Assembly (NCBI GenBank): GCA_018830415.1
Contig: JAHJSJ010000101.1
Span: forward strand, 1-5,714
DNA: 5,714 bases
From: Alphaproteobacteria bacterium
GTDB lineage: Bacteria; Pseudomonadota; Alphaproteobacteria; Sphingomonadales; Sphingomonadaceae
Reading direction: 5' to 3'
Shown here: piece by piece, positions 1 through 5,714 of the stretch
Position numbering within the stretch: position 1 is the stretch's first letter
Layout: every line of letters starts with the position of its first letter
Notes under the pieces: generated by a model
Told to the model about the DNA's origin: nothing
The model's database searches: none
Seen by the model: the letters and a program-made list of their open reading frames with translations, nothing else
Made by a program: the position numbers and the translations under genes

Positions 1-1
1 C

Positions 2-1144
2 CGCAAGTTCCTCTATTTCATCGCATCCTGCATCGTCCTGGTGATCGCCGCCGGAATCCTGCTCGCGCTGTTTGCGGACAAGTTGACGGCCATCGCGCTG
101 GTGCCATCGGCAGAGTTTGCCCCCGTCGCGCCGCTTGAAGCCAACGCCTATCAAGACGCAGGCCTGTGGTTTTCACGCCCCGGCATCGGGGTGAACGATC
201 CGGCGCGCTGGCAGCCGGCCTATGCCAATGATCGCGGGCTGCTGCCGACCCCGGCAGAGCCTCCGACGGCGCCGTTCGCCGTGTTCTTCGTCCACCCGAC
301 AAGTTACCTCAACCGTTCCGCCTGGAACGCCCCGCTCGATAATGGCGGCGACCCTGAGGCGGAACGCATTGCCCGCATTTACCTGCGCGGCATGGCCAGC
401 CCGTTCAACGCCGCGTCCGAAATCTGGGCACCGCGATACCGGCAGGCGACGATGGGCGCGTTCCTGACCGACGCACCAGAGGCCGGGCAGGCAATCGAGG
501 CCGCCTATGCCGATGTGCTGGAGGCTTACCGCTATTTCCTGTCCTCGGTCGCGCCCGACACCCCGATTGTGCTCGCCGGGCACAGCCAAGGCGCGCTGCA
601 TCTGAAGCGCCTGCTGGCCGAGGAAGTGCGCGGATCGCCCACGGCCACGCGCTTGGTCGCGGCCTATATCATCGGCTGGCCAATTTCGGTGCAGCATGAT
701 CTGCCCGCAATGGGCTTTCCCGCCTGCGCCACGGCTGAACAGTCAGGCTGCATCATGAGCTGGTCAAGTTTTGCCGAACCGGCTGACCCGGCGAGTGTCC
801 TCAAGATCTATTCCACCTCCAAGGCGCTCGATGGTGAACTGGCGGGCGACAGCCCGATCCTGTGCACCAATCCGCTGACCGGCGTTTATGGCGACAGCGC
901 TCCGGCCAGCGCCAATCTCGGCACGCTGGTGCCCGAAGACAGCATGGAAAAGGGCGAAATTGTCCCCGGCCTTGTCCCGGCGCGGTGCGATGCGCGCGGG
1001 CTGTTGCTGATCGGCCCGCCGCCCGCAATGGGATCTTACGTGCTGCCGGGGAACAATTACCACGTCTACGATCTTCCGCTGTTCTGGGCGAACACCAAGG
1101 CGGACGTCACCCGGCGGGCTGAGGCATGGCAGAAGGCGGCTTGA
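2..1144 (+). CDS. DUF3089 alpha/beta-hydrolase (lipase-like), 5' end missing
   Basis: This is a probable serine hydrolase of the DUF3089 family, anchored in or exported across the inner membrane; its substrate is unknown. The reading frame is open from base 2, so the true start lies left of the window. The GTG at 41 is internal, because the codons before it encode part of a membrane segment. Numbering from base 2, residues 4-24 are a hydrophobic helix (LYFIASCIVLVIAAGILLAL), which suggests a signal anchor. VFFVHPTSYLN (94-104) is the family's typical early strand. LAGHSQGALHL (191-201) is the nucleophile elbow, with Ser195 as the likely nucleophile. CIMSWSSFAEP (250-260), LCTNPLTG (287-294) and NNYHVYDLPLFW (352-363) are further family-like blocks, and His354 could be the catalytic His. 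About 380 residues are visible, and probably only a few are missing. The 3' end overlaps ruvX, implying co-transcription. The family assignment is firm; lipase or esterase activity is inferred. Confidence 0.88.
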   Translation, partial: RKFLYFIASCIVLVIAAGILLALFADKLTAIALVPSAEFAPVAPLEANAYQDAGLWFSRPGIGVNDPARWQPAYANDRGLLPTPAEPPTAPFAVFFVHPTSYLNRSAWNAPLDNGGDPEAERIARIYLRGMASPFNAASEIWAPRYRQATMGAFLTDAPEAGQAIEAAYADVLEAYRYFLSSVAPDTPIVLAGHSQGALHLKRLLAEEVRGSPTATRLVAAYIIGWPISVQHDLPAMGFPACATAEQSGCIMSWSSFAEPADPASVLKIYSTSKALDGELAGDSPILCTNPLTGVYGDSAPASANLGTLVPEDSMEKGEIVPGLVPARCDARGLLLIGPPPAMGSYVLPGNNYHVYDLPLFWANTKADVTRRAEAWQKAA

Positions 1145-1611
1145 TCTTCGAAGACGCGCACGGTTTTGCGGCGGCGGTGGGGGATGGCGGTGTGCTGCTC
1201 GGCCTCGATCTGGGCACCAAAACCATCGGCACCGCGACCTGCGATGCAGGCTGGCGCTTCGCCACCAATGGCACCACCATCCAGCGCGGCAAGTGGGGGC
1301 GCGACCGCGAGACCTTGGCGGCGCTGATCCAGACGCGCGGCGTGCGCGGCATCGTGCTCGGTCTGCCGCGCAACATGGACGGCAGTGAAGGCCCGCGCGC
1401 GCAGGCCAGCCGCGCCTATGCCCGCAACTGCGCCGAAGCCTTCGCGCTACCCATCTTGCTGTGGGACGAACGCTGGTCGACCCAGGCGGCTGAGGCGGCG
1501 ATGATCGTGCAGGACATGAGCCGCGCGCGCCGCGCCACCGCGATAGACAGCCACGCCGCTGCGGTGATCCTGCAGGGCGCGATTGACCGGCTGGCCGGGG
1601 GTATTCTGTGA
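1126..1611 (+). CDS. ruvX: Putative pre-16S rRNA nuclease / Holliday junction resolvase-like RuvX (YqgF)
   Basis: This is a RuvX/YqgF protein with the RNase H fold. The family is cytoplasmic and is credited with processing the 5' end of 16S rRNA; a Holliday-junction resolvase role was proposed earlier. The protein has 161 residues. LLGLDLGTKTIG (24-35) holds the first metal-binding acid, Asp28. GIVLGLPRNMDGSEGPRAQ (75-93) is the conserved central strand and loop. LLWDERWSTQAAE (111-123) contains Glu115, and IDSHAAAVILQ (140-150) contains Asp141, completing the D-E-D set. The ATG at 1126 lies inside the end of the hydrolase gene, a 19-base overlap. A TTG at 1141 is an attractive alternative: AGAAGG lies four bases before it, it would give a TTGA overlap with the hydrolase stop, and the remaining N-terminus fits the short leader I recall from relatives. 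Function does not depend on this choice. Confidence 0.93.
   Translation: MAEGGLIFEDAHGFAAAVGDGGVLLGLDLGTKTIGTATCDAGWRFATNGTTIQRGKWGRDRETLAALIQTRGVRGIVLGLPRNMDGSEGPRAQASRAYARNCAEAFALPILLWDERWSTQAAEAAMIVQDMSRARRATAIDSHAAAVILQGAIDRLAGGIL
1131..1136 (+). promoter_or_regulatory. Candidate ribosome binding site favouring a TTG start for ruvX
   Basis: AGAAGG lies inside the hydrolase reading frame, four bases before the in-frame TTG at 1141. The ATG at 1126 has only GAGG (1121-1124) one base before it, which is too close for normal use. If this site is used, RuvX loses its first five residues and the two genes overlap by four bases (TTGA). This is inferred from spacing alone. Confidence 0.3.
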
Positions 1612-1637
1612 TCTGGCGACAAGACCCGCACCAATGC

Positions 1638-1667
1638 TTGCAAGGCCAGCATCTCCACCCCTATTGA
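1638..1667 (+). promoter_or_regulatory. Weak candidate promoter for the thioesterase pair
   Basis: TTGCAA (1638-1643) and TATTGA (1662-1667) are separated by 18 bases in the 63-bp gap between ruvX and the first thioesterase gene. The -10-like box ends only seven bases before the ATG at 1675, so transcription would start at or next to the start codon and the mRNA would be almost leaderless. No Shine-Dalgarno sequence precedes that ATG, which agrees with this. The -10 match is poor, and read-through from ruvX is equally possible. Confidence 0.22.
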
Positions 1668-1674
1668 GCCCGCC

Positions 1675-2169
1675 ATGACCACGCCCCCTGCCCGGTTCGA
1701 TGCGCGCGAAGCGTCCCAATGGTTTTTCCGCCACGGCCATACCGGCTGGCTGGGCCTGAGGTTCGCCGATCAGGGCGACAACTGGGTCGAACTGGAACTG
1801 CCGTGGCGCGAAGATCTGCTTGGCGACCGCAGCCGCCCGGTGCTCGCCTCCGGCCCGATCATCAGCCTGATGGACATGGCCAGCGGCATGGCAATCTGGC
1901 AGGCGAGCGGCAGCTTCAATCCGGTCGCCACGCTGGATCTGCGGGTCGATTACCAGCGCCCGGCTCGCGAGCGGGCAAGCGTGCGCGGGCGGGTGGAATG
2001 CTATCGCCGCACGCGTTCGGCAGCGTTTGTGCGCGGCATCGCCCATGATGGCGACCCTGATGATCCGGTCGCCCATGTTGCAGGCGTGTTCATGACCATC
2101 GGGGCCGATCCGCGTGAGGCGAATCCGGCGCTTGGCCCGGCAATGAACGGGGGCGAGCCTGATGCCTGA
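1675..2169 (+). CDS. PaaI-type hotdog-fold thioesterase, first of a pair (diverged active site)
   Basis: This is a 164-residue single hotdog-fold protein of the PaaI/acyl-CoA thioesterase group, presumably cytoplasmic and acting on an acyl-CoA or similar thioester. VLASGPIISLMDMASGMAIW (56-75) is the central hotdog helix. VATLDLRVDYQRP (84-96) and the strands around 102-125 and 131-142 (PVAHVAGVFMTI) are the sheet. In ordinary PaaI enzymes the helix begins HGG and has an acidic residue nine positions later. Here the HGG position reads Ala58-Ser59-Gly60, while Asp67 is kept. The C-terminal 20 residues are Gly/Pro-rich and look disordered. No Shine-Dalgarno sequence precedes the ATG. The stop overlaps the start of the next gene by eight bases, so the two are probably translationally coupled and may form one complex. 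The specific substrate cannot be read from the sequence. Confidence 0.85.
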   Translation: MTTPPARFDAREASQWFFRHGHTGWLGLRFADQGDNWVELELPWREDLLGDRSRPVLASGPIISLMDMASGMAIWQASGSFNPVATLDLRVDYQRPARERASVRGRVECYRRTRSAAFVRGIAHDGDPDDPVAHVAGVFMTIGADPREANPALGPAMNGGEPDA

Positions 2170-2566
2170 GGGGCAAGAAGGTTTGGAGGAGCTTCCCGCC
2201 TATGCCCGCTCGCTCGGCATTGCCGTGAGCGGTGAAGATGCCGGAATGCCGGTACTGACAGTCGATTTCGGCCCGATGGTCGAAGGCCGCCCGGCCCATT
2301 TCCACGGCGGCGCGACCGCCGGATTGCTGGAAACCGCAGGCTATGCCGCGTTGCGCACCGCCTTGCTGGCCGCCGGGCGCGATCCGCAGTTGAAGCCGAT
2401 CAACATCACCGTGCAATATCTCGCCGCGGGCAAGAGCAAGCCGAGCTTTGCGATTGGCCGCATCACCCGGCTTGGGCGGCGCAACGCCAATGTCACGGTA
2501 GAGGCCTGGCAGGATGACCGCTCCCGCCCGATTGCGACAGCCGTGATGAATATATTGATGGTGTAA
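2162..2566 (+). CDS. PaaI-type hotdog-fold thioesterase, second of a pair
   Basis: This is a 134-residue hotdog-fold protein of the PaaI family, of typical length for a single-domain thioesterase. PAHFHGGATAGLLETAGYAA (44-63) carries the classic HGG (48-50), followed nine residues after His48 by Glu57 in the catalytic acid position. INITVQYLAAGKSKP (80-94) is the next strand and turn, and ATAVMNILMV (125-134) is the terminal strand. The family hydrolyses acyl-CoA-type thioesters as dimers or tetramers in the cytoplasm; the substrate here is unknown. The start overlaps the previous gene by eight bases, and the G-rich stretch GGGGGCGAG (2149-2157) four bases before the ATG can act as a weak ribosome binding site. 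The two proteins are clearly different paralogues rather than a recent duplication. The stop is followed after one base by the palindromic repeat. Confidence 0.87.
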   Translation: MPEGQEGLEELPAYARSLGIAVSGEDAGMPVLTVDFGPMVEGRPAHFHGGATAGLLETAGYAALRTALLAAGRDPQLKPINITVQYLAAGKSKPSFAIGRITRLGRRNANVTVEAWQDDRSRPIATAVMNILMV

Positions 2567-2567
2567 C

Positions 2568-2656
2568 CCGTTCGTCCTGAGCTTGTCGAAGGACTGTCCT
2601 TTCTTCGTCCGGCACAAAAGAGAAGTGCGACCCTTCGACAAGCTCAGGGCGAACGG
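2568..2656. repeat. Long inverted repeat (REP-like palindrome) between convergent genes
   Basis: Two 25-base arms, 2568-2592 and 2632-2656, are reverse complements at 24 of 25 positions. The only exception, base 2575 against 2649, is a T opposite G, which forms a U-G wobble in plus-strand RNA. The arms enclose a 39-base centre. That centre can add a weaker inner stem (2599-2605 with 2618-2625, one bulge). The right arm begins CCTTCGACAAGCTCAGG, a sequence I recall as a dispersed repeat of sphingomonad genomes. The element starts one base after the thioesterase stop and ends 21 bases before the PBP stop. It could block converging transcription or protect 3' ends, but no T-run follows either arm, so it is not a standard intrinsic terminator. 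Confidence 0.85.
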
Positions 2657-2677
2657 TAAGGGATACGCATTGCTGCG

Positions 2678-4852
2678 CTAGGACGGCGGCGGCTCGCTTG
2701 GCGCGGGTTGCACCACCACCCCGCCCTCGCCCACGCGCACTTCGACCGGCACGCCGTCCTTCGCGATCACCACCCCGCTGCCATCGATCCGCAGCGTGGT
2801 GCCATTCTCGCCCAATGGAATTTCGCCGCCCTCAATATCAAACTGCTGGATCGGGCCTTCGGGATCGGGCGATTCGGATGGTTCTGGCTGCGGCGCGGCT
2901 TCGATTTTCAAGGCGCCGCGCATGAAGTCGCGCCAGATCCGCGCAGGCGTGCTGCCGCCGGTCACGCCCTTCATCGGGGTGTTGTCATCATTGCCGATCC
3001 ACACCCCGACCACCAGATCACCCGCATAGCCGACGAACAACGCATCGCGGTAATCCTGCGAAGTGCCGGTCTTGCCGTAATTGGCAATCGGCAACACGGC
3101 ATTGCGCCCCGTTCCCCGGTTTATTGCCGATCGCAACATGGCTTCGATGTCATCATGGGTGCCCGATGACAGGCTGTCCTTGCGCGTGGTCAGCCATTCC
3201 CACCACGTGCGCTCGCCGCGCGGGAAGGCGTGGGGTTCGACCGGAAATTCATTCGCGGCGATCCCGGCATAGGCCGCGGTCAACTCCATCAGCGTCATCA
3301 CCGAGGTGCCGAGCGCGAGGCTGGGATCGCCCTCTGCCATCGGCGCGGTGATGCCGAGCGCGCGGGCCTGGGCGATCACCTTGTCGCTGCCCACCGCCTG
3401 AAACAGCCGAAACGCGGCGACATTGCTCGACCGTGCAAAGGCTTCTTCCAGCGTGATCTGGTCGGAATAGCGCCCAGCGGCGTTTTTGGGGCGGTAGCTG
3501 CCTTGGGTGATTTCGGTGTTGGGGATGGTGTCATCAGGCTCCCACCCCGCTTCCAGCGCGGCGAGATAGACGAAGGTCTTGAAGGTCGATCCCGGCTGGC
3601 GACGCGCCTGCGTGACCCGGTTGAACGATGATTTGCCATAGTCGCGCCCGCCCACCATCGCCACGACTTCGCCATTGCGGCGCATCGCCACCAGCGCGAC
3701 CTGCGCTCCGCCAAGCGGCGCGCGCGCCACCACGCGGTTGGCAAGCGATTGCAGCCGCGCATCGAGCGTGGTGGTGAGCACCTGCGCCGAATAGCTCGCC
3801 TCCATCCCCTCACGCGCCAGCGGCAGCGCCCAATCGGCAAAATAGGTGCCGGTCGGAAGGTTATCGTCACGGGTGCGCACATCGATGCGGGGATCGGGCA
3901 GCGCCTTGGCCTCAGCCGCCGTCAGATAGCCTTCCTCAACCATCGCGCCGACCACCAGATCCATCCGCACGCGTGCCTTGTCGTAATGCCGCGTCGGGGC
4001 ATAGCGCGACGGTGCCTGCAACAATCCCGCTAGCATCGCCGCCTGTTCGGGGCACAGCTTTTCGGGCTGGCGGTAGAAATAGTGCAAGGACGCGGCGCGC
4101 AGGCCATATTGATTGTCACCGAAATAGGCGTTGGAGAGGTATCGTTCGAGGATTTCATCCTTGGTCAGCCAACCTTCCAGCCAGAACGCGATCAGCGCCT
4201 CACGCGCCTTGCGGCTGAGGCTTTGTTCAGGCGTGAGGAACGTGAATTTCGCCAGCTGCTGGGTAATGGTCGATCCGCCGCCATATCCCGTCCACACTGC
4301 GCGCGCGATGCTGCGCGGGTCGATCCCCCAGTGGGTGTAGAACCGGCGGTCTTCGATGGCGATGAAGGCCTGCGTCACGTGCGGCGGCAGGTCTGCGACC
4401 TTGACCGGGGCTTCAACCACTGCGCCGCTACGCGCAATCGGCGTGCCATCGCTGGCGAGCAGCGTGACCTGCGGCGGGGCGATGGGTTCAAGGCTTTTGG
4501 ATAGCGGCGCGGTGGTCGCAAGCCAGCCGATCAGCAGCACGAACAGCGCGAGGCTGGCCAGAATGCCGCGCCCCGACCACCACCACTTGCTGCGGCTGCG
4601 CCAGTAATCGCGCTGCCACCAGCGCCGGCGGCGGCGCTCCTCAATCTCAACCGCCGCGTCGATGTGATCCAGCCGCGCATCCCACGCATCGAAATCAGGC
4701 TTGGCCGAGACGCGCGGGCGCGGTGCATCGTCGTCATCGTCATCAATCGGGCGCATCGATTCGTACAGCGGGTAGAACCCGGCAGGCACGTCATCCCGAC
4801 CGCGATCAGCCCTGGCCCGTGGGCCTTTCCAGAATCGGTCGAACAGCGCCAT
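2678..4852 (-). CDS. Class A penicillin-binding protein (GT51 transglycosylase and transpeptidase)
   Basis: This bifunctional peptidoglycan synthase polymerises lipid II and cross-links the glycan strands in the periplasm, held by one inner-membrane helix. It has 724 residues. Residues 1-96 are a charged cytoplasmic tail with six Asp at 37-42 and an Arg/Trp-rich stretch at 73-92. ILASLALFVLLIGWLATTA (97-115) is the membrane anchor. GT51 domain: AIEDRRFYTHWGID (165-178) with catalytic Glu167, GGSTITQQLAK (192-202), KAREAL with Glu218, and ERYLSNAYFGDNQYG (236-250). Transpeptidase domain: SxxK at Ser422-Lys425, SSN at 475-477, and KTGT at 594-597. All catalytic residues are present, so both activities are expected. 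The linker near 330-360 is short, with no room for the OB domain of PBP1a. A Pro/Glu-rich tail follows residue 650. The ATG at 4852 lacks a clear ribosome binding site. The gene converges on the thioesterases and lies 48 bp downstream of cobS. Confidence 0.95.
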   Translation of the reverse strand: MALFDRFWKGPRARADRGRDDVPAGFYPLYESMRPIDDDDDDAPRPRVSAKPDFDAWDARLDHIDAAVEIEERRRRRWWQRDYWRSRSKWWWSGRGILASLALFVLLIGWLATTAPLSKSLEPIAPPQVTLLASDGTPIARSGAVVEAPVKVADLPPHVTQAFIAIEDRRFYTHWGIDPRSIARAVWTGYGGGSTITQQLAKFTFLTPEQSLSRKAREALIAFWLEGWLTKDEILERYLSNAYFGDNQYGLRAASLHYFYRQPEKLCPEQAAMLAGLLQAPSRYAPTRHYDKARVRMDLVVGAMVEEGYLTAAEAKALPDPRIDVRTRDDNLPTGTYFADWALPLAREGMEASYSAQVLTTTLDARLQSLANRVVARAPLGGAQVALVAMRRNGEVVAMVGGRDYGKSSFNRVTQARRQPGSTFKTFVYLAALEAGWEPDDTIPNTEITQGSYRPKNAAGRYSDQITLEEAFARSSNVAAFRLFQAVGSDKVIAQARALGITAPMAEGDPSLALGTSVMTLMELTAAYAGIAANEFPVEPHAFPRGERTWWEWLTTRKDSLSSGTHDDIEAMLRSAINRGTGRNAVLPIANYGKTGTSQDYRDALFVGYAGDLVVGVWIGNDDNTPMKGVTGGSTPARIWRDFMRGALKIEAAPQPEPSESPDPEGPIQQFDIEGGEIPLGENGTTLRIDGSGVVIAKDGVPVEVRVGEGGVVVQPAPSEPPPS

Positions 4853-4863
4853 GTCGCCGCTGT

Positions 4864-4891
4864 ATTATCAGTCTATGACACTGCGGGGCAA
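4864..4891 (-). promoter_or_regulatory. Candidate sigma-70-type promoter for the PBP gene
   Basis: On the minus strand, TTGCCC (4886-4891) and GATAAT (4864-4869) are separated by 16 bases, a fair match to -35 and -10 boxes. The -10 ends 11 bases before the ATG at 4852, which would leave a leader of only about five bases, in keeping with the missing ribosome binding site. The -35 overlaps a small hairpin just after the cobS stop: GCAAG (4888-4892) and CTTGC (4896-4900) around a 3-base loop. That hairpin has no T-run and is weak as a terminator. Read-through from cobS remains possible. Confidence 0.35.
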
Positions 4892-4900
4892 GCGGCTTGC

Positions 4901-5713
4901 TTACCGTTTCTTCGCCGCACCTTCAGGCAGGTCTTCACCGAACACGCGTTGATAATATTCGGCCACCAGCGTCCGCTCCGCCTCGTCGCATTTGTTGAGG
5001 AAGCTCAGCCGGAACGAAAACCCGACCGAACCGAAAATCTCGGCGTTCTGCGCCCAGGTGATCACCGTGCGCGGGCTCATCACGGTGGAGATATCGCCGT
5101 TGATGAAGCCTTGGCGGGTCAGTTCAGCCACCTTGACCATATCCGCGATCAGCTTGTCATCGGCCTCAGGCGTCTTGGACTTGACGATCTGCTGTTCGAC
5201 CTCAGGCGCGAGGTAATTCAGCGCCACCACGATATTCCAGCGGTCCATCTGCGCCTGATTGATCGCCTGCGTACCGTGATACAGCCCGCTGGTATCGCCA
5301 AGGCCCACCGTGTTGGTGGTGGCAAACAGGCGGAACCACGGGTTGGGCGTGATCACGCGGTTCTGATCGAGCAGGGTCAACCGGCCATCGAATTCCAGAA
5401 TGCGCTGGATCACGAACATCACATCGGGCCGCCCCGCGTCATATTCGTCGAAGGTCAGCGCCACCGGGTGCTGCAACGCCCACGGCAAGATGCCTTCCTT
5501 GAATTCAGTGACTTGCAGCCCATCCTTCAACACGATCGCATCGCGCCCGATCAGGTCGATGCGGCTGATATGCGCATCAAGATTCACGCGGATGCTCGGC
5601 CATCCGAGCCGGGCTGCGACCTGTTCGATATGGGTCGATTTGCCGGTGCCGTGATAGCCCTGCACCATCACCCGGCGATTATGCGCAAAGCCCGCAAGGA
5701 TCGCCAGCGTGGT
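4901..5713 (-). CDS. cobS: Aerobic cobaltochelatase subunit CobS (AAA+ ATPase), 5' end missing
   Basis: CobS is the MoxR-like AAA+ ATPase that works with CobT and CobN to insert cobalt into hydrogenobyrinic acid a,c-diamide in the cytoplasm, the aerobic cobalamin route. The frame is open to the right edge, so the start lies outside. The GTG at 5671 is internal, because the codons before it read TTLAILAGFAHNRR, the usual CobS lead-in. Numbering from the edge, 270 residues are visible. QGYHGTGKST (18-27) is Walker A, with Lys25. ALTFDEYDAGRPD (85-97) is Walker B with Asp89 and Glu90. LFATTN (129-134) fits sensor 1, QMDRWN (155-160) may carry an arginine finger, and MSPRTVITWAQ (212-222) lies in the lid. 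FRLSFLNKCDEAER (234-247) and YYQRVFG (253-259) are the C-terminal signature. From the usual length of about 330, some 60 N-terminal residues are missing. cobT does not follow; the next gene is the PBP. Confidence 0.95.
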   Translation of the reverse strand, partial: TTLAILAGFAHNRRVMVQGYHGTGKSTHIEQVAARLGWPSIRVNLDAHISRIDLIGRDAIVLKDGLQVTEFKEGILPWALQHPVALTFDEYDAGRPDVMFVIQRILEFDGRLTLLDQNRVITPNPWFRLFATTNTVGLGDTSGLYHGTQAINQAQMDRWNIVVALNYLAPEVEQQIVKSKTPEADDKLIADMVKVAELTRQGFINGDISTVMSPRTVITWAQNAEIFGSVGFSFRLSFLNKCDEAERTLVAEYYQRVFGEDLPEGAAKKR

Positions 5714-5714
5714 A

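Noticed and set aside
173..697. A 174-codon minus-strand frame opposite the DUF3089 gene
   Set aside because: Its Arg/Gly/Ala-rich product resembles no family I know and is the usual antisense shadow of a high-GC gene whose plus-strand frame carries clear motifs.
1634..1652. Short inverted repeat ATGCT/AGCAT and the 8-base palindrome CTTGCAAG (1637-1644) as an operator
   Set aside because: Stems of five and eight bases are expected by chance at this length, and nothing nearby suggests a regulator.
1447..2076. A 209-codon minus-strand frame spanning ruvX and the first thioesterase
   Set aside because: It crosses two well-supported plus-strand genes, and its composition is typical of antisense frames at high GC.
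2090..2641. A minus-strand frame across the second thioesterase and the palindrome
   Set aside because: Its early SFDKLRTNG part is just the translated repeat arm, a frequent source of false genes, and the rest is antisense to a real gene.
2568..2656. The palindrome as an intrinsic terminator
   Set aside because: Stem and GC content would fit, but there is no T-run after either arm on either strand, so it is annotated as a repeat only.
3376..3882. A 168-codon second frame inside the PBP gene on the same strand
   Set aside because: It is a +1/+2 shadow made almost entirely of Arg, Trp, Ser and Pro, within the intact transpeptidase domain.
2678..4852. The PBP as a truncated or broken gene because it is shorter than PBP1a
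   Set aside because: All catalytic motifs of both domains are present and in order. The shorter length reflects the absence of an OB insert, not a deletion.

Overview
The window is a high-GC stretch with the protein and gene-order style of an alphaproteobacterium, most likely a sphingomonad (Sphingomonadales, perhaps Erythrobacteraceae). Support comes from the close match of several proteins to family members I recall from that order (DUF3089 hydrolase, RuvX, a class A PBP clade, CobS). A further clue is an inverted repeat whose arm, beginning CCTTCGACAAGCTCAGG, I recall as abundant in sphingomonad genomes. The taxonomic call is from memory, not from a search.

Layout. Bases 2-2566 hold four plus-strand genes: a DUF3089 alpha/beta hydrolase cut by the left edge, ruvX overlapping its end, a 63-bp gap, then two overlapping PaaI-type hotdog thioesterase genes. 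Bases 2567-2677 are a convergent intergenic gap almost filled by a long imperfect palindrome. Bases 2678-4852 (minus strand) encode a class A penicillin-binding protein with transglycosylase and transpeptidase domains. A 48-bp gap (4853-4900) contains a plausible promoter for it. Bases 4901-5713 (minus strand) are the C-terminal part of cobS, cut by the right edge.

How the genes relate. The hydrolase and ruvX are almost certainly co-transcribed. The two thioesterases are translationally coupled and may form one enzyme, since each carries a different part of the usual hotdog active site. The PBP builds peptidoglycan in the periplasm from an inner-membrane anchor. CobS is an AAA+ ATPase subunit of the aerobic cobaltochelatase. 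No shared pathway links the plus and minus blocks.

I see no mobile element, CRISPR array, tRNA or rRNA, and no stretch above 300 bases lacks a gene. The region is largely housekeeping. The points most worth a second look are the split hotdog active sites, the palindromic repeat, and the altered glycosyltransferase motifs and unusual termini of the PBP. I found no convincing new multi-gene system.
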